DNA from: Clostridia bacterium
GTDB taxonomy: Bacteria; Bacillota; Clostridia; Oscillospirales; CAG-272
DNA: 64,000 nucleotides
Direction of reading: 5' to 3'
Assembly (NCBI GenBank): GCA_029007295.1
Contig: JAQXHN010000028.1
Location: forward strand, 16,496 to 80,495
The translations under genes and the position numbers were made by a program. This document shows positions 50,668 to 61,321 of this stretch, piece by piece. Every line of letters starts with the position of its first letter. Within the stretch, counting starts at the first letter, position 1. The notes under the pieces were generated by a model that was given only the letters and a program-made list of their open reading frames with translations, had not been told where the DNA came from and ran no database searches.

Positions 50668-52008
50668 TTATTTTTTGCTTTTTTTGTTTATTTTCATCTG
50701 TGTAATATTGCGGATTTTTTTGTCAACGATACGACCCTTCTCGTCCTTGCGGACAAAGGGGGTATTTTTGATCTCTATGTCGCCTGATTTAATAAGAGCC
50801 ATTTTTGTCAGGGTCGGACCGATGAGCTCATATATTAGAACGGCAAAAAGAGCAATGTTACGAATTAAAGCGCCCTCAAGCTCAAATCCCGGCGTTGTAG
50901 ACGCCTGAAGCGACATACCGATTGCGACGCCGGCCTGAGGAAGAAGCGTTATGCCGAGATATTTGCATACCGTACCGTCACAGTGAACGGCTTTTGCGCT
51001 CGCATAGGAGCCGATGTATTTTCCGGCGGAACGGGCAATCATATAGACAATTCCGATACCTACGATAGCAATATCGGAAAAAACAGAAAGCTCAAGCTCC
51101 GCTCCGGACAGCACGAAGAATAATACAAACAGAGGAGCCGTCCATCTGTCAACACGTTCCATCATATCGGAAGAAAAATCACATAAATTGCAGAATACGG
51201 TACCGAGCATCATACAAACCAACAAAGAGGAGAATCCGATTTTTACGGTGCCTATTTCAAATTCCATCATTGAAAGCGCAACCGTGAGAATTACAAATGT
51301 AATTGAAAGAGCCATTCTTTTTGAATTGGAGTGGAACATTTTTTCGGCGAATGAGAAGATTATTCCCATTACCGTACCGAGCAAAAGAGACAGTACAATC
51401 TCAATAACGGGATTAAGAATTACTGACACCAAATCAAAAGCACCGCTTGTCAGCGCCTTAGCTATTCCGAAGGAAATTGCAAACACCATAAGACCGACGG
51501 CGTCGTCAAGCGCGACTACCGGTAAAAGAATTTCGGTAAGCTTACCCTTTGCCTTATATTGCCTTACAACCATCAGTGTTGCGGCGGGAGCGGTAGCCGT
51601 TGCAATGGCGCCGAGCGTGATTGCGACGGAAAGCGTTATTTTTTCCGGCATCGCAAAGTGAAGAGCGATAAGCACTATGTCGACAAGCACTGCCGCAAAA
51701 ACGCCCTGAACAATACCGATTACGGTTGCCTGTTTTCCGATTTTCTTTAACTGCTCAAGACGGAATTCGTTTCCTATTGTAAAAGCAATAAAGCCTAACG
51801 CAACCTCGGAGAATATTTTATAATCCTTGACATTTTCCATGGAAATGAATCCGAGTCCGGGAACGCCCAGAAGTCCCAAGCAAAAGGGGCCGATAAGAAT
51901 TCCCGCAACAAGATAGCTCGTTACTGCAGGAAGCTTAAGCAGCTTTGCAACTCTGGAAAGAGCAAGACCTGCGATCATTGCAACCGAAAGGGTTAATAAC
52001 TGTGTCAT
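50668..52008 (-). CDS. Cation:proton antiporter (CPA2/Na+/H+ exchanger family)
   Basis: LLKLPAVTSYLVAGILIGPFCLGLL, LGFIAFTIGNEFRLEQLKKIG, PVVALDDAVGLMVFAIS. Confidence 0.87.
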   Translation of the reverse strand: MTQLLTLSVAMIAGLALSRVAKLLKLPAVTSYLVAGILIGPFCLGLLGVPGLGFISMENVKDYKIFSEVALGFIAFTIGNEFRLEQLKKIGKQATVIGIVQGVFAAVLVDIVLIALHFAMPEKITLSVAITLGAIATATAPAATLMVVRQYKAKGKLTEILLPVVALDDAVGLMVFAISFGIAKALTSGAFDLVSVILNPVIEIVLSLLLGTVMGIIFSFAEKMFHSNSKRMALSITFVILTVALSMMEFEIGTVKIGFSSLLVCMMLGTVFCNLCDFSSDMMERVDRWTAPLFVLFFVLSGAELELSVFSDIAIVGIGIVYMIARSAGKYIGSYASAKAVHCDGTVCKYLGITLLPQAGVAIGMSLQASTTPGFELEGALIRNIALFAVLIYELIGPTLTKMALIKSGDIEIKNTPFVRKDEKGRIVDKKIRNITQMKINKKSKK

Positions 52009-52042
52009 TTTTTCGCCTTCTTTGTATAATTATGTTTACATA

Positions 52043-53467
52043 TTATTTGTGTTGCTGCTGCGTCAAAGTTATATTTGCAGCAATCACCGCACACTGACCC
52101 CGGGTAAGGGGAGAATACGGTGAAAATTCAGTATCCGACGTGCCAACGGATATTTTGTTTTTGTACGCCCACTTTACTGCGTTGATTTCGACCGGGGAAA
52201 GCAAAGCAACATCGGAGAACGGGAGCTCGGTATCTGAAATATCTTTATTATCCGAAAGAGCGTACAGCGTAGTTATCAAATCAAGTCTTGAAACCGTTTC
52301 TTTTCCGAGAAGCTCGGGACAATGCTCCTTTGCATACATTCTCGACGCCGAATACCACCTTCCGTCTGTTTTATACTGTGAAAGGTCTATGTTTTTCAGC
52401 CTTGCCGTTATAAGGCAGGCCATGTCCGATGAAAGCGGTAAATCAGGCGAGAAAGCCGAAAGGGAGGTGCCCTTCATTATATCGGTGCCGAAGCAGTAAT
52501 TTGCATACGGCGTATACCATTTATTGCGGGGAAGATCGGTAAATGACGGTTCCGAAGAAAATTTCAAGCCGTTTTCCTTGCAGAATTTTTCAAGATAATC
52601 ACCCTTTCCGAATAAAATGGCGTTATAGGTCAGGTAAAATGCATCGCTGTCTATTTCGGTCACATTTTCGGGAATATGTACGCAAAGAAGAGTGTCGCAT
52701 CTTGAAAATGCGGCGTATTCTATCGCTTTACATTTTTCGGGTATATATATTTCCCTAATTGAGGAGCATCCGTCAAAAGCGGAATCCTCGATAGCTTCTA
52801 TGCTGTCGGGAATATAAACATACCCGAGCTCGGAGTCCTCGTAGAATACTGCGCCGCCGAGGTATTTAAGAGAATCGGGAAATTCAATATGCTTCAGCGA
52901 ATGACACTTATAAAAGGCGCAGTCGCCGACATATTCAAGTCCCTCGGGAAGAGTTACTGTTTTGAGCGAGTCGCAGAAGTAAAAGCTCCATTTGTCAATT
53001 TTTCTTATCGTTGTCGGAAATACAACGGTTTCAAGCTCAAAACACTTGTAAAACGAGCTTTCACCCACCGTCTCAAAGCCCTCGGGAAATTCAATTTTCG
53101 TAATGCGCGAGCCGCTGAAAACAGACGTGCCTATGCTCTTTAACGATTTACCCAAATCAATTTCGCATAAATTTCGGTCGGAATAAAACGCCAAAGAGTC
53201 AATCCTTTCCACGGGAGCGGTAATTTTTACGGTTTTTAAATCCTCCCTGTGGGAAAATGAATTAATCGGAATGTACGAAATGCTCCCCGAAATAATCAAA
53301 TGCTCTATTTCATATGCATTAAAATCAGTTGTTTCTAAAGCATTTTGCGTAGAAACCGTCATGGTTTTTGTTGTATTGTCGTATGACAGTTCATCATTTG
53401 CGCTTACGTTAAGCACCGGTTGAAGGAGTAAAACAATTGAGATAATTGCCGTAAATATTCGTTTCAT
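52043..53467 (-). CDS. Secreted BspA-type leucine-rich repeat protein with C-terminal SLH-like repeats
   Basis: Repeated LRR_5 units (IDKWSFYFCDSLKTVTLPEGLEYVGDCAFYKCHSLKHIEFPDSLKYLGGAVFY...) then FTDLPRNKWYTPYANYCFGTDIMKG and SLH-like C-terminus. Confidence 0.83.
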   Translation of the reverse strand: MKRIFTAIISIVLLLQPVLNVSANDELSYDNTTKTMTVSTQNALETTDFNAYEIEHLIISGSISYIPINSFSHREDLKTVKITAPVERIDSLAFYSDRNLCEIDLGKSLKSIGTSVFSGSRITKIEFPEGFETVGESSFYKCFELETVVFPTTIRKIDKWSFYFCDSLKTVTLPEGLEYVGDCAFYKCHSLKHIEFPDSLKYLGGAVFYEDSELGYVYIPDSIEAIEDSAFDGCSSIREIYIPEKCKAIEYAAFSRCDTLLCVHIPENVTEIDSDAFYLTYNAILFGKGDYLEKFCKENGLKFSSEPSFTDLPRNKWYTPYANYCFGTDIMKGTSLSAFSPDLPLSSDMACLITARLKNIDLSQYKTDGRWYSASRMYAKEHCPELLGKETVSRLDLITTLYALSDNKDISDTELPFSDVALLSPVEINAVKWAYKNKISVGTSDTEFSPYSPLTRGQCAVIAANITLTQQQHK

Positions 53468-55830
53468 GCTGTTCTCCTGAAGATTTTATTAAAGGCCTTA
53501 ACCGTCTTGTCAAGCAACCACCGGCATGAGAAAATTATCGGTACCGCAAGCATCAAAAATACCGCAAGGACGAGTGATGAGCCTAAGGAGAGCGGAACGA
53601 TTTTGAATAAACGGGGAAAAGTAATAACGGCAAAAACAAAAATGACAGGCATCGCAATCATTATCGCTGTGCGAAGCTTATTGAACGGCTTGCAAACAAA
53701 ATACAGATTAAGCATTCCCACAAAGCCTATCAGAATTTCGCAAACCGTAGATATTTCGTCATCCGGTATATTGAATGCAATCTGGAAAAGGACTGTTCCC
53801 ACCAATACAAACAATATGCAAAGCGCCGCAGGCAAAGCCCTGTACATAGCGTTTTGTAAAAATTTACCCTGAATAATTGATTTGTTGGGTTCAAGCGCCA
53901 AAAAGAAGGACGGAATGCCTATGGTTGTCATGTTGACAATAGTGAGATTTGCAGGCGTTATGGGATAGGTGAATACCGCAAATATGGAAATTACGGCAAA
54001 TAAAATGGAAAATATGTTTTTCACAAGATAAAGGGACGCCGACCGTTCGATATTATTGATAACCCTTCTTCCCTCGTCAACAACAAAGGGAAGAGAGGAA
54101 AAATCGGAATTCAGCAGAACAAGATTTGATACCTGAGCTGCGGCGTCGGAGCCGGACGCCATGGCGATAGAGCAGTCCGCTTCCTTTAATGCGAGAATAT
54201 CGTTTACGCCGTCTCCCGTCATTGCCACCGTTTTTCCCGCCGCTTTTAACGCACGGACTAATATTCTCTTTCTGTCGGGAGTAACTCTGCCGAATACCGT
54301 ATATTCGGTTGCGGCCGAACGAACGGAGTTGTCATCCGGCAGGGAGGAAAGGTCGACGGCGTTTTCTGCGCCCGGAATTCCGGCTTGTTTTGCCGCGGCG
54401 CATACGGTCGAGGGCGCATCGCCGGAAATTACCTTTATGTTTACCCCTTGCTTTGTAAAGTAATTAAACGTTTCCTTTGCATTTTCTCTTACGGCATTGA
54501 GAAGTGTAACCGCACACAGAACTTCAACAGAGGAAGGGTTTAATTTATCGGGAGCGACCGACGACAGAGTTTTTGCGAACAGCAAGACACGGGAACCGTC
54601 GTCGGCAAGGGGGGTGATATCCTCCTCATATTCGCAAAATCTGTTCTTCAGAATAAACTCGGGGGCTCCGATAATGTATGAAGTACCGTTTTTGAAGGTT
54701 GCGGCGCTGTATTTGTATTTTGAGGAGAACGGTACCGTTGACAGTGCGCTTTGCACGTTTTCTTTACCGAAATAATCGCTTAGCGCTTTCATTGTGTCAT
54801 TATCGGCGTTTAGATTTCCCACAAGCTCGCCTATCTTGTCCGATAATTCCTCTTCGGACATACCGCAAAGGGGGTGAATACCCGTAACCTTCATTTCCGG
54901 TTCGGTAATTGTACCTGTTTTGTCAACGCAAAGCGTGTCCACCCTTGCAAGCGTTTCAATGCAGGACAGCTCGTGAACAAGAGTTTTCTTTTTTGCCAAA
55001 CGCATAACGCCGACTGCAAGAGCAACGCTGGTTAAAAGATAAAGCCCCTCGGGAATCATTCCTACAAGTGCGCCGGCAGTGGTGGAAACAGCGGTTTTAA
55101 GCGTTTCTCCGTTCCGGAGGTTTCCCATAACCATAAAGAATCCTATAGGGATGATAATGATACCGATTACAAGAACAAGTCTTGAAAGGGAGCGCATCAT
55201 TGCGCCCTTGGTATTGCCCTTCATTTTCTTTGCGTCCTGCGATAGCTTTGATACGTAAGAATCGTCGCCGACAGCGGTTAATTCGGCATAGCATGAGCCG
55301 GATACGACAAAGCTGCCGGACAGCAGGGTTGAGGATCTCGACTTGGTTATTTCATCGGATTCGCCTGTAATCAGCGACTCGTTTACGGAAATTTCACCGC
55401 TGAGCACCTTGGCGTCGGCGCAAATCTGATCACCTGCGCCGAGTATTACAGTATCTCCGAGCACAAGCTCGCTGACGGGGATATTTTTCTGAACGCCGGA
55501 GCGGATAACCTTAGCCGTAGGAGAATTCAAAAGGGAAAGCTTGTCCAGCGTTCTTTTCGAGCGAAGCTCCTGTATTATACCGATAACGGAGTTGACAATG
55601 ATAACTAAAATAAACGTCAATTCCAGCAACGAGCTGCCGACTGCGATCAGCGCAACCGCAATAATTGCAAAAATCAGATTAAAATATGTGAAAACATTTG
55701 TCAGAATAATCTGCTTCACCGATTTCGAAGGAGAAGACGATGAAATATTGACATCGCCATTTGCAATTCTGTTTTCCGCTTCGGCTTCGGTTAAGCCTTT
55801 GTATTTCGAAGTGTCGGGTAATTTTGTCAT
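53464..55830 (-). CDS. Cation-translocating P-type ATPase, catalytic motifs intact
   Basis: LITGESDEI, LCVDKTGTITEPEM, MTGDGVNDILALKEADCSIAM, GMIPEGLYLL. Confidence 0.93.
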   Translation of the reverse strand: MTKLPDTSKYKGLTEAEAENRIANGDVNISSSSPSKSVKQIILTNVFTYFNLIFAIIAVALIAVGSSLLELTFILVIIVNSVIGIIQELRSKRTLDKLSLLNSPTAKVIRSGVQKNIPVSELVLGDTVILGAGDQICADAKVLSGEISVNESLITGESDEITKSRSSTLLSGSFVVSGSCYAELTAVGDDSYVSKLSQDAKKMKGNTKGAMMRSLSRLVLVIGIIIIPIGFFMVMGNLRNGETLKTAVSTTAGALVGMIPEGLYLLTSVALAVGVMRLAKKKTLVHELSCIETLARVDTLCVDKTGTITEPEMKVTGIHPLCGMSEEELSDKIGELVGNLNADNDTMKALSDYFGKENVQSALSTVPFSSKYKYSAATFKNGTSYIIGAPEFILKNRFCEYEEDITPLADDGSRVLLFAKTLSSVAPDKLNPSSVEVLCAVTLLNAVRENAKETFNYFTKQGVNIKVISGDAPSTVCAAAKQAGIPGAENAVDLSSLPDDNSVRSAATEYTVFGRVTPDRKRILVRALKAAGKTVAMTGDGVNDILALKEADCSIAMASGSDAAAQVSNLVLLNSDFSSLPFVVDEGRRVINNIERSASLYLVKNIFSILFAVISIFAVFTYPITPANLTIVNMTTIGIPSFFLALEPNKSIIQGKFLQNAMYRALPAALCILFVLVGTVLFQIAFNIPDDEISTVCEILIGFVGMLNLYFVCKPFNKLRTAIMIAMPVIFVFAVITFPRLFKIVPLSLGSSLVLAVFLMLAVPIIFSCRWLLDKTVKAFNKIFRRTA

Positions 55831-55851
55831 ATTAAATTCCTTTTTATGATT

Positions 55852-56940
55852 TCAATAATTTTTATTCTGCTTAATACTTACGATATCTATTTCCTTTAAC
55901 AGCTTTTCGTTAAGCGTAACATCGCTTTCAACGATTTTATCAATATCTGAAAAATATTTATCTGTTGTGCAGTTTGAGTAAATATCCGTCAGGGTGTAGT
56001 TCGAAGACAGTTCGGTATACAAAGGCGTCTTCAAGCAAACCATAATATATACGGTTCCGTCTTTTTCGGCTCTTGCATACTCGCCCTCGCTCAGCTTCAT
56101 AGCGCATGTCACTATGTCCTTGCCGTAGCTGTTTACATCGGATTTGCAAATAAGCATTCCTTTCTCAAACGACGAATAGTCTTCGTCGGAAAATTCCTTT
56201 ACCTCGTCGTAGGTCGCCCCGTTTTCGAGAGAGGAAATGACGTTTTTCTCAATCGCTTTCTTTACATCGACTTCCTTTTCGGAAAGCTCTTTCATTGCAA
56301 TGTCGCCGTTTTCGTCGTAAGTGTAATCGCCGTTTTTATCGAGAACGGGAGCTTTTTTTGTATATATTGTAACAAATCCGATTGCACGGTAGTTTTCTTT
56401 CAGATAATCGTTCAAATCACTGACATCGGGAGCCTTTTCGCCTTCGTTTTCATACATGTACGAGTAGTAGGCCTCGCTTTTTGTTTGCAATACCTTAATT
56501 TTTCGAAGGGTGTCGCGGTCAATAGAATATTGTGACAGCGCTTCGTTTAATTCCTGTTCGCTGTGAGTTTTAAGCAAATCGCCTATCTCGTTATCTATTT
56601 CTTCGTTTGCCTTATCCGAAAGCGTCAGACCTTTATCGTCAAAGAGCTTTGCCGAAACAAGCGTACGGGATATGTTGTCGAGAATGTAATCCTCGATATA
56701 GCTTTGATAGGTTACCGTTCCGTTTTCGGTCTCGACCTCGGTTTTCCAAAAATCCTGTGTGTCGAAGCCCTTGTTGTAGGTTTCAAGAAACGACGCCTTG
56801 TAGGTTGCTGTAAGATAAGTGTACATTCCCTTATCTATTTTGAGCTTTCCGACAGACAGCACGGCACCGTCCTTTTCGGAGCATGAAACCGCAAACAAAA
56901 GCAAGGCAAGTATAATTAAAACAGAAAAAAGTCTTTTCAT
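55852..56940 (-). CDS. Lipoprotein, PrsA/SurA-like foldase candidate
   Basis: Lipobox LLLFAVSCSE; helical SurA-like N-terminal region; located after mfd. Confidence 0.6.
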   Translation of the reverse strand: MKRLFSVLIILALLLFAVSCSEKDGAVLSVGKLKIDKGMYTYLTATYKASFLETYNKGFDTQDFWKTEVETENGTVTYQSYIEDYILDNISRTLVSAKLFDDKGLTLSDKANEEIDNEIGDLLKTHSEQELNEALSQYSIDRDTLRKIKVLQTKSEAYYSYMYENEGEKAPDVSDLNDYLKENYRAIGFVTIYTKKAPVLDKNGDYTYDENGDIAMKELSEKEVDVKKAIEKNVISSLENGATYDEVKEFSDEDYSSFEKGMLICKSDVNSYGKDIVTCAMKLSEGEYARAEKDGTVYIMVCLKTPLYTELSSNYTLTDIYSNCTTDKYFSDIDKIVESDVTLNEKLLKEIDIVSIKQNKNY

Positions 56941-56949
56941 AAATAACCC

Positions 56950-59900
56950 TTATGCGTTTATCATATTCAAATAATCAATAAGCAATTCACAGCCTTCTTC
57001 GGGCAGATACTTGGGATTTGCAAGGCGAAGCGTAACATACGGCGGCGATGAAACATTGATTAACAGCTTTCCTCTCTTTTTGCCTGCCAAAGCGCTCCAA
57101 ATTTCGTATTCGAGCTTGACAGGATAGAAGGTGAGTGTTTTTTCCCTGTGTACTATTTTCTTTATTCCCGCCTTTGAGCCGAGCGAACGCAAAAGCGAAA
57201 CCGACAGTAAAGAATTCGCACTCGCCGGCAGCTCTCCGTATCTGTCGCGAAGCTCGTTTGCAACGTCGTCTCTGTCTCGGTCGTTTTCAATTGCTGCAAT
57301 TCTTCGGTATGCGTCAATTCTGCCCGCCGAGCTCTCAATGTAATTCTCCGGAAGATAAGCGTTGAAGTGAATGTCCATATTGCATTCGGGCTTTTCGGGA
57401 GGAGCCTTTTCGCCCTTTTGCTCTTTAATTGCATTTTCCAGTATTTTCATGTATAAATCGTAGCCGACGCTTTCAATGTTTCCGTGCTGCTGAGAGCCGA
57501 GAAGATTACCGGCTCCTCTGATTTCAAGGTCGCGCATTGCTATTCTGAAGCCCGAACCGAATTCGGTATAGTCGCGAATAGCGCTCAGTCGCTTTTCGGA
57601 TATCTCGGTCAGTACCTTGCCTTTTTTGTACGTGAAATATGCATAGGCTCTTCTTGAGCTTCTGCCTATCCTTCCTCTGATTTGGTGTAGCTGAGACAGC
57701 CCCATTTTGTCGGCGTTCTCTATTATCAGTGTGTTTGCGTTCGGAATATCTATTCCTGTTTCTATTATGGTGGTGGAAATCAGAATATCTATATCGCCCG
57801 TTACAACATCTCGCCAGATGTCGGACAATTCCTCCTTGTCCATCTGACCGTGGGCAACGGCGATTTTCGCATCCGGTGCAAAGGAGGCGACCCTGTCTGC
57901 TACCGAATTTATATTGTCTACTCTGTTGTACAGGTAAAAAACCTGACCTCCTCGGCGTAATTCGGAATTTACAGCCTCCTTGATTATCCTTTCGTCGTAT
58001 TCCAAAACGTAGGTCTGTACGGGAAGCCTCTCTCCCGGAGCCTCCTCCAAAACCGACATATCTCGGATACCGCTCATTGCCATATTAAGCGTTCTCGGAA
58101 TCGGCGTAGCCGTCAGGGTAAGAACGTCGGCGTTTGTTGCGAGCTGCTTCAATTTTTCCTTTTGTGCAACGCCGAAGCGCTGTTCCTCGTCTACAATTAC
58201 CAGGCCCAAACGGCGAAACTCAATATCCTTTGACAGTATTTTATGTGTGCCGATTACTATGTCAATGTCTCCTCTTTTAAGTCCCGACACTGCTTCTCTT
58301 GTCATTTTGGCGTTGCAAAATCTGGACAGCATTGCAATTTTAACAGGGAAGCCCCTCATTCTTGCTGTAAATGTACGGAAATGCTGCATTGCGAGAATTG
58401 TGGTAGGCACCAAAACCGCTACCTGTCTTGAGGAGCATACCGCCTTGAAGGCGGCTCGCAGCGCAACCTCCGTTTTTCCGAAGCCCACATCGCCGCAAAG
58501 GAGTCTGTCCATGGGCACGGGTCTTTCCATATCGCTCTTTATTTCGGAAATAGCCTGTAGCTGTCCGTCGGTTTCCTCGTATTCGAATTCGCTCTCGAAA
58601 GCCTGCTGCATTTCATCGTCTTTTTCGAACGCTATGCCGGGCTTTGCCATTCTTTCGGCATACAGCTTTATTAAATCCTTTGCCATATCGGTTGCGGCTT
58701 TTTTTGCCTTTGCCTTTGCCTTAATCCATTCGCTGCCGCCCATTTTTGAAAGCTTAACGAGACCCGAATCTGTGTCTGCGCCGATATATTTCGTAATTGA
58801 ATCCAGCTGGTCGCAGGGAAGATACAGCACGTCCTTGCCGGCGTATTTTATCTTTACGAAATCCCGTCTTGCACCCTCTAAGGTAAGCGCTTGTATTCCG
58901 AGGTACTGACCGATTCCGTGATTTTCGTGAACAACCAAATCCCCTTCCGAAAGATCGGTAAACGAAGCGATTCTCTCGCCGGGCGATACCTTATGACGGC
59001 GACGTTTTGCCTTTCTTACGGAGCCCGAGGACGCAGAGCCGATGGTGTACGCCGATAAAACCGCAGCATGAGCTACGGGCAATTCAAATCCGGGGAAATT
59101 TATACCTGACAAAATAAGCGGATGACCGTAAACGGGCTCCCCACTGCGGATTGCCGATATTCCGCGCTCGTCAAGATAAGCTGAAATCTGCTTTGCCGCC
59201 ATTTCGTTTTCGCAGAGAATAACGGTATCGTAGCCTGCTCTTAAATATGTCGCCACGTCCTCAAACAAAAGCTCGGGCTTATCCGAGTATGAGGGAGTTT
59301 GCTTGGATATGAAATTGTAAAGACCCGACGCTTTTCTCGGCGAGGAGCTTGTCAAAAACGTATCGCAAATGATTCCCGGGCGCTTTGACATAAAATAATC
59401 CAGGTAATCGCATCTTAATCCGTAGTCGCAAAAGTCAGGATCGACTCCCTGAGTTAAAAGCTCCTTTATATCCTCGTCCATTCGCCATTCGTAGCCTTTA
59501 ATTCTCTCGCTCTGGGCGTTCTGCTCATAAATAATGTAAAGCGAATTTTCGGTGAAATAATCGAGCAAGCAGCACCGTTCGGGATAAATAAAGCTTATAT
59601 ACTTATCGACAGAGCGCAGAAATCTTCCGGATTGCAGTTCTTCAATCTCGGAGCGCATTGTCTGAATATTTTGAGGATTTTTGCTCTTTGAAATCCTGTT
59701 TAAGATATGCTCTGTCAAGTCTGACCTTTTTTCGTCGGTTATCAAAACCTCGAGAGCGGGGATTAACGTAACGCTGTCAAGAGATTCAAAACGCCGCTGA
59801 GTCATTATGTCAAAGCTCGAAATACTGTCAAGCTCGTCGCCGAAAAACTCCATTCTCACGGGGTACTGCTCGGAAGCGGGGTAAATATCGAGAATACCGC

Positions 59901-60444
59901 CGCGCAAACTGAACTGACCCGGGGCGTCAATCTGCTCCGTTCTGGCATATCCGTTTGACGAAAGAAATTTTGACAGGGAGTCGGTAGAGTATTCCTCTCC
60001 CGGTGTGAATTTCATAAAATTACGCTTTAATACCTCCGGCGGGCAGGTATATTGAAGGGCGGCGTCCGCCGTTGTGACGATTAAGCCCTTGTATTCGCCG
60101 GATAACTGACAAAGTACGGATAATCTGTCATATTCGAATTCGTGCGACGACGTCATCTGATGGAACATAAAGTCCCTTCTCGGATAAAACATTGCGTCGA
60201 TACCCAAATTAAAAGCAGTATCGCAAATTCTGTTGGCGGTTTTCTCGTCTTGAGCTATCAGCAAGGTAGGACAGGAGCCGGATTTTGACAATTCAAATGT
60301 AAGCGCCGACCTTGCGCCGTCGCAAAGCCCCGTTACAATAACGGGATATTTGTCCTTATCCGGACCCTTTCCGGCTTCTTCCAAAAGCGCCGAAATTATT
60401 CTTTTATATTCGGTTTCCTTTTTTATAAGTTCGGAAATATTCAT
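56950..60444 (-). CDS. mfd: Transcription-repair coupling factor Mfd
   Basis: DLVVHENHGIGQYLGIQALTLEGARRDFVKIKYAGKDVLYLPCDQLD, DRLLCGDVGFGKTEVALRAAFKA, VIVDEEQRFGVAQKEKLKQL, GNLLGSQQHGNIESVGYDLY. Confidence 0.97.
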   Translation of the reverse strand: MNISELIKKETEYKRIISALLEEAGKGPDKDKYPVIVTGLCDGARSALTFELSKSGSCPTLLIAQDEKTANRICDTAFNLGIDAMFYPRRDFMFHQMTSSHEFEYDRLSVLCQLSGEYKGLIVTTADAALQYTCPPEVLKRNFMKFTPGEEYSTDSLSKFLSSNGYARTEQIDAPGQFSLRGGILDIYPASEQYPVRMEFFGDELDSISSFDIMTQRRFESLDSVTLIPALEVLITDEKRSDLTEHILNRISKSKNPQNIQTMRSEIEELQSGRFLRSVDKYISFIYPERCCLLDYFTENSLYIIYEQNAQSERIKGYEWRMDEDIKELLTQGVDPDFCDYGLRCDYLDYFMSKRPGIICDTFLTSSSPRKASGLYNFISKQTPSYSDKPELLFEDVATYLRAGYDTVILCENEMAAKQISAYLDERGISAIRSGEPVYGHPLILSGINFPGFELPVAHAAVLSAYTIGSASSGSVRKAKRRRHKVSPGERIASFTDLSEGDLVVHENHGIGQYLGIQALTLEGARRDFVKIKYAGKDVLYLPCDQLDSITKYIGADTDSGLVKLSKMGGSEWIKAKAKAKKAATDMAKDLIKLYAERMAKPGIAFEKDDEMQQAFESEFEYEETDGQLQAISEIKSDMERPVPMDRLLCGDVGFGKTEVALRAAFKAVCSSRQVAVLVPTTILAMQHFRTFTARMRGFPVKIAMLSRFCNAKMTREAVSGLKRGDIDIVIGTHKILSKDIEFRRLGLVIVDEEQRFGVAQKEKLKQLATNADVLTLTATPIPRTLNMAMSGIRDMSVLEEAPGERLPVQTYVLEYDERIIKEAVNSELRRGGQVFYLYNRVDNINSVADRVASFAPDAKIAVAHGQMDKEELSDIWRDVVTGDIDILISTTIIETGIDIPNANTLIIENADKMGLSQLHQIRGRIGRSSRRAYAYFTYKKGKVLTEISEKRLSAIRDYTEFGSGFRIAMRDLEIRGAGNLLGSQQHGNIESVGYDLYMKILENAIKEQKGEKAPPEKPECNMDIHFNAYLPENYIESSAGRIDAYRRIAAIENDRDRDDVANELRDRYGELPASANSLLSVSLLRSLGSKAGIKKIVHREKTLTFYPVKLEYEIWSALAGKKRGKLLINVSSPPYVTLRLANPKYLPEEGCELLIDYLNMINA

Positions 60445-60445
60445 G

Positions 60446-61066
60446 TTAGTTAAACTTACTCATTGCTTTCTGTGTTTCGCCTTTAAGAAGTAATATTACC
60501 GCTTCGTATGTGTTTTCTATCACGCTGTAGAAGCTCTCCCGGTCGTTTTTGGGTATCTTGCCGAGCACCCAATCAACCATATCAGTTCCGTCGGGCTTTG
60601 CGCCCACGCCGAGACGGATTCTCGGAAAATTCTCGCTTTTGAGCATTTCGATTATGTTCCCGAGTCCCTTTTGACCCCCCGACGAGCCCTTTGTTCTTAT
60701 TCTCATTTTACCGACGTCGAGGTTTACGTCGTCGCTTATCACAATGATGTTTTCCGTAGGAATTTTATAATAGCGAGCCGCTTCCGATACCGACTCTCCC
60801 GATAAATTCATATACGTTTGCGGTAACATAAACAGCGTATGAACCCCGTCAATAAAAGCATCCCGTGTCAACGCCTTAAAGCGAAGCTTGTTAATTGTAA
60901 ATTTTTCTTCTTGAGAAATATACGAAAGCGCCATAAACCCGGCGTTATGCCGAGTCATTGCGAATTTTTCGCCCGGGTTTCCGAGCCCGACTACCAAATG
61001 TGTTATCGGTTCGGTCCTATCCCCGTTCTTTGCTATTTTCTTGAAAATGTCAAAAATATCCGCCAT
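60446..61066 (-). CDS. pth: Peptidyl-tRNA hydrolase
   Basis: LVVGLGNPGEKFAMTRHNAGFMAL...PQTYMNLSGESV...IVISDDVNLDVGKMRIRTKGSSGGQKGLGNII. Confidence 0.96.
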   Translation of the reverse strand: MADIFDIFKKIAKNGDRTEPITHLVVGLGNPGEKFAMTRHNAGFMALSYISQEEKFTINKLRFKALTRDAFIDGVHTLFMLPQTYMNLSGESVSEAARYYKIPTENIIVISDDVNLDVGKMRIRTKGSSGGQKGLGNIIEMLKSENFPRIRLGVGAKPDGTDMVDWVLGKIPKNDRESFYSVIENTYEAVILLLKGETQKAMSKFN

Positions 61067-61321
61067 AAATTCACCTTTTCCGAATTTTAACGCAAAAACG
61101 GTGCGATAGAATATTCCATCGCATAATACAGATGATATTATATACTATATTTATTAACTATTCAAGACTATTTGCTCAAAATAGGGCTTCTATTAAAACA
61201 AATATGGTTAAAAAATTGTAAATTTTACCCTTTTTCTATGGAAAGAAAAAATGAATAGTGGTATAATCGTTTAGTATCACAAATTATTTATGAAAGATAA
61301 AATATTCGGAGGTATAATTAA

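Noticed and set aside
53464-55830. Second P-type ATPase considered as another pseudo-ATPase
   Set aside because: DKTGT, TGES, TGDGVND and PEGL are all intact; kept as a normal pump and used as the control for 14462-17254.
58247-58909. 220-aa plus-strand ORF inside mfd
   Set aside because: Serine-rich antisense shadow of a highly conserved helicase gene.
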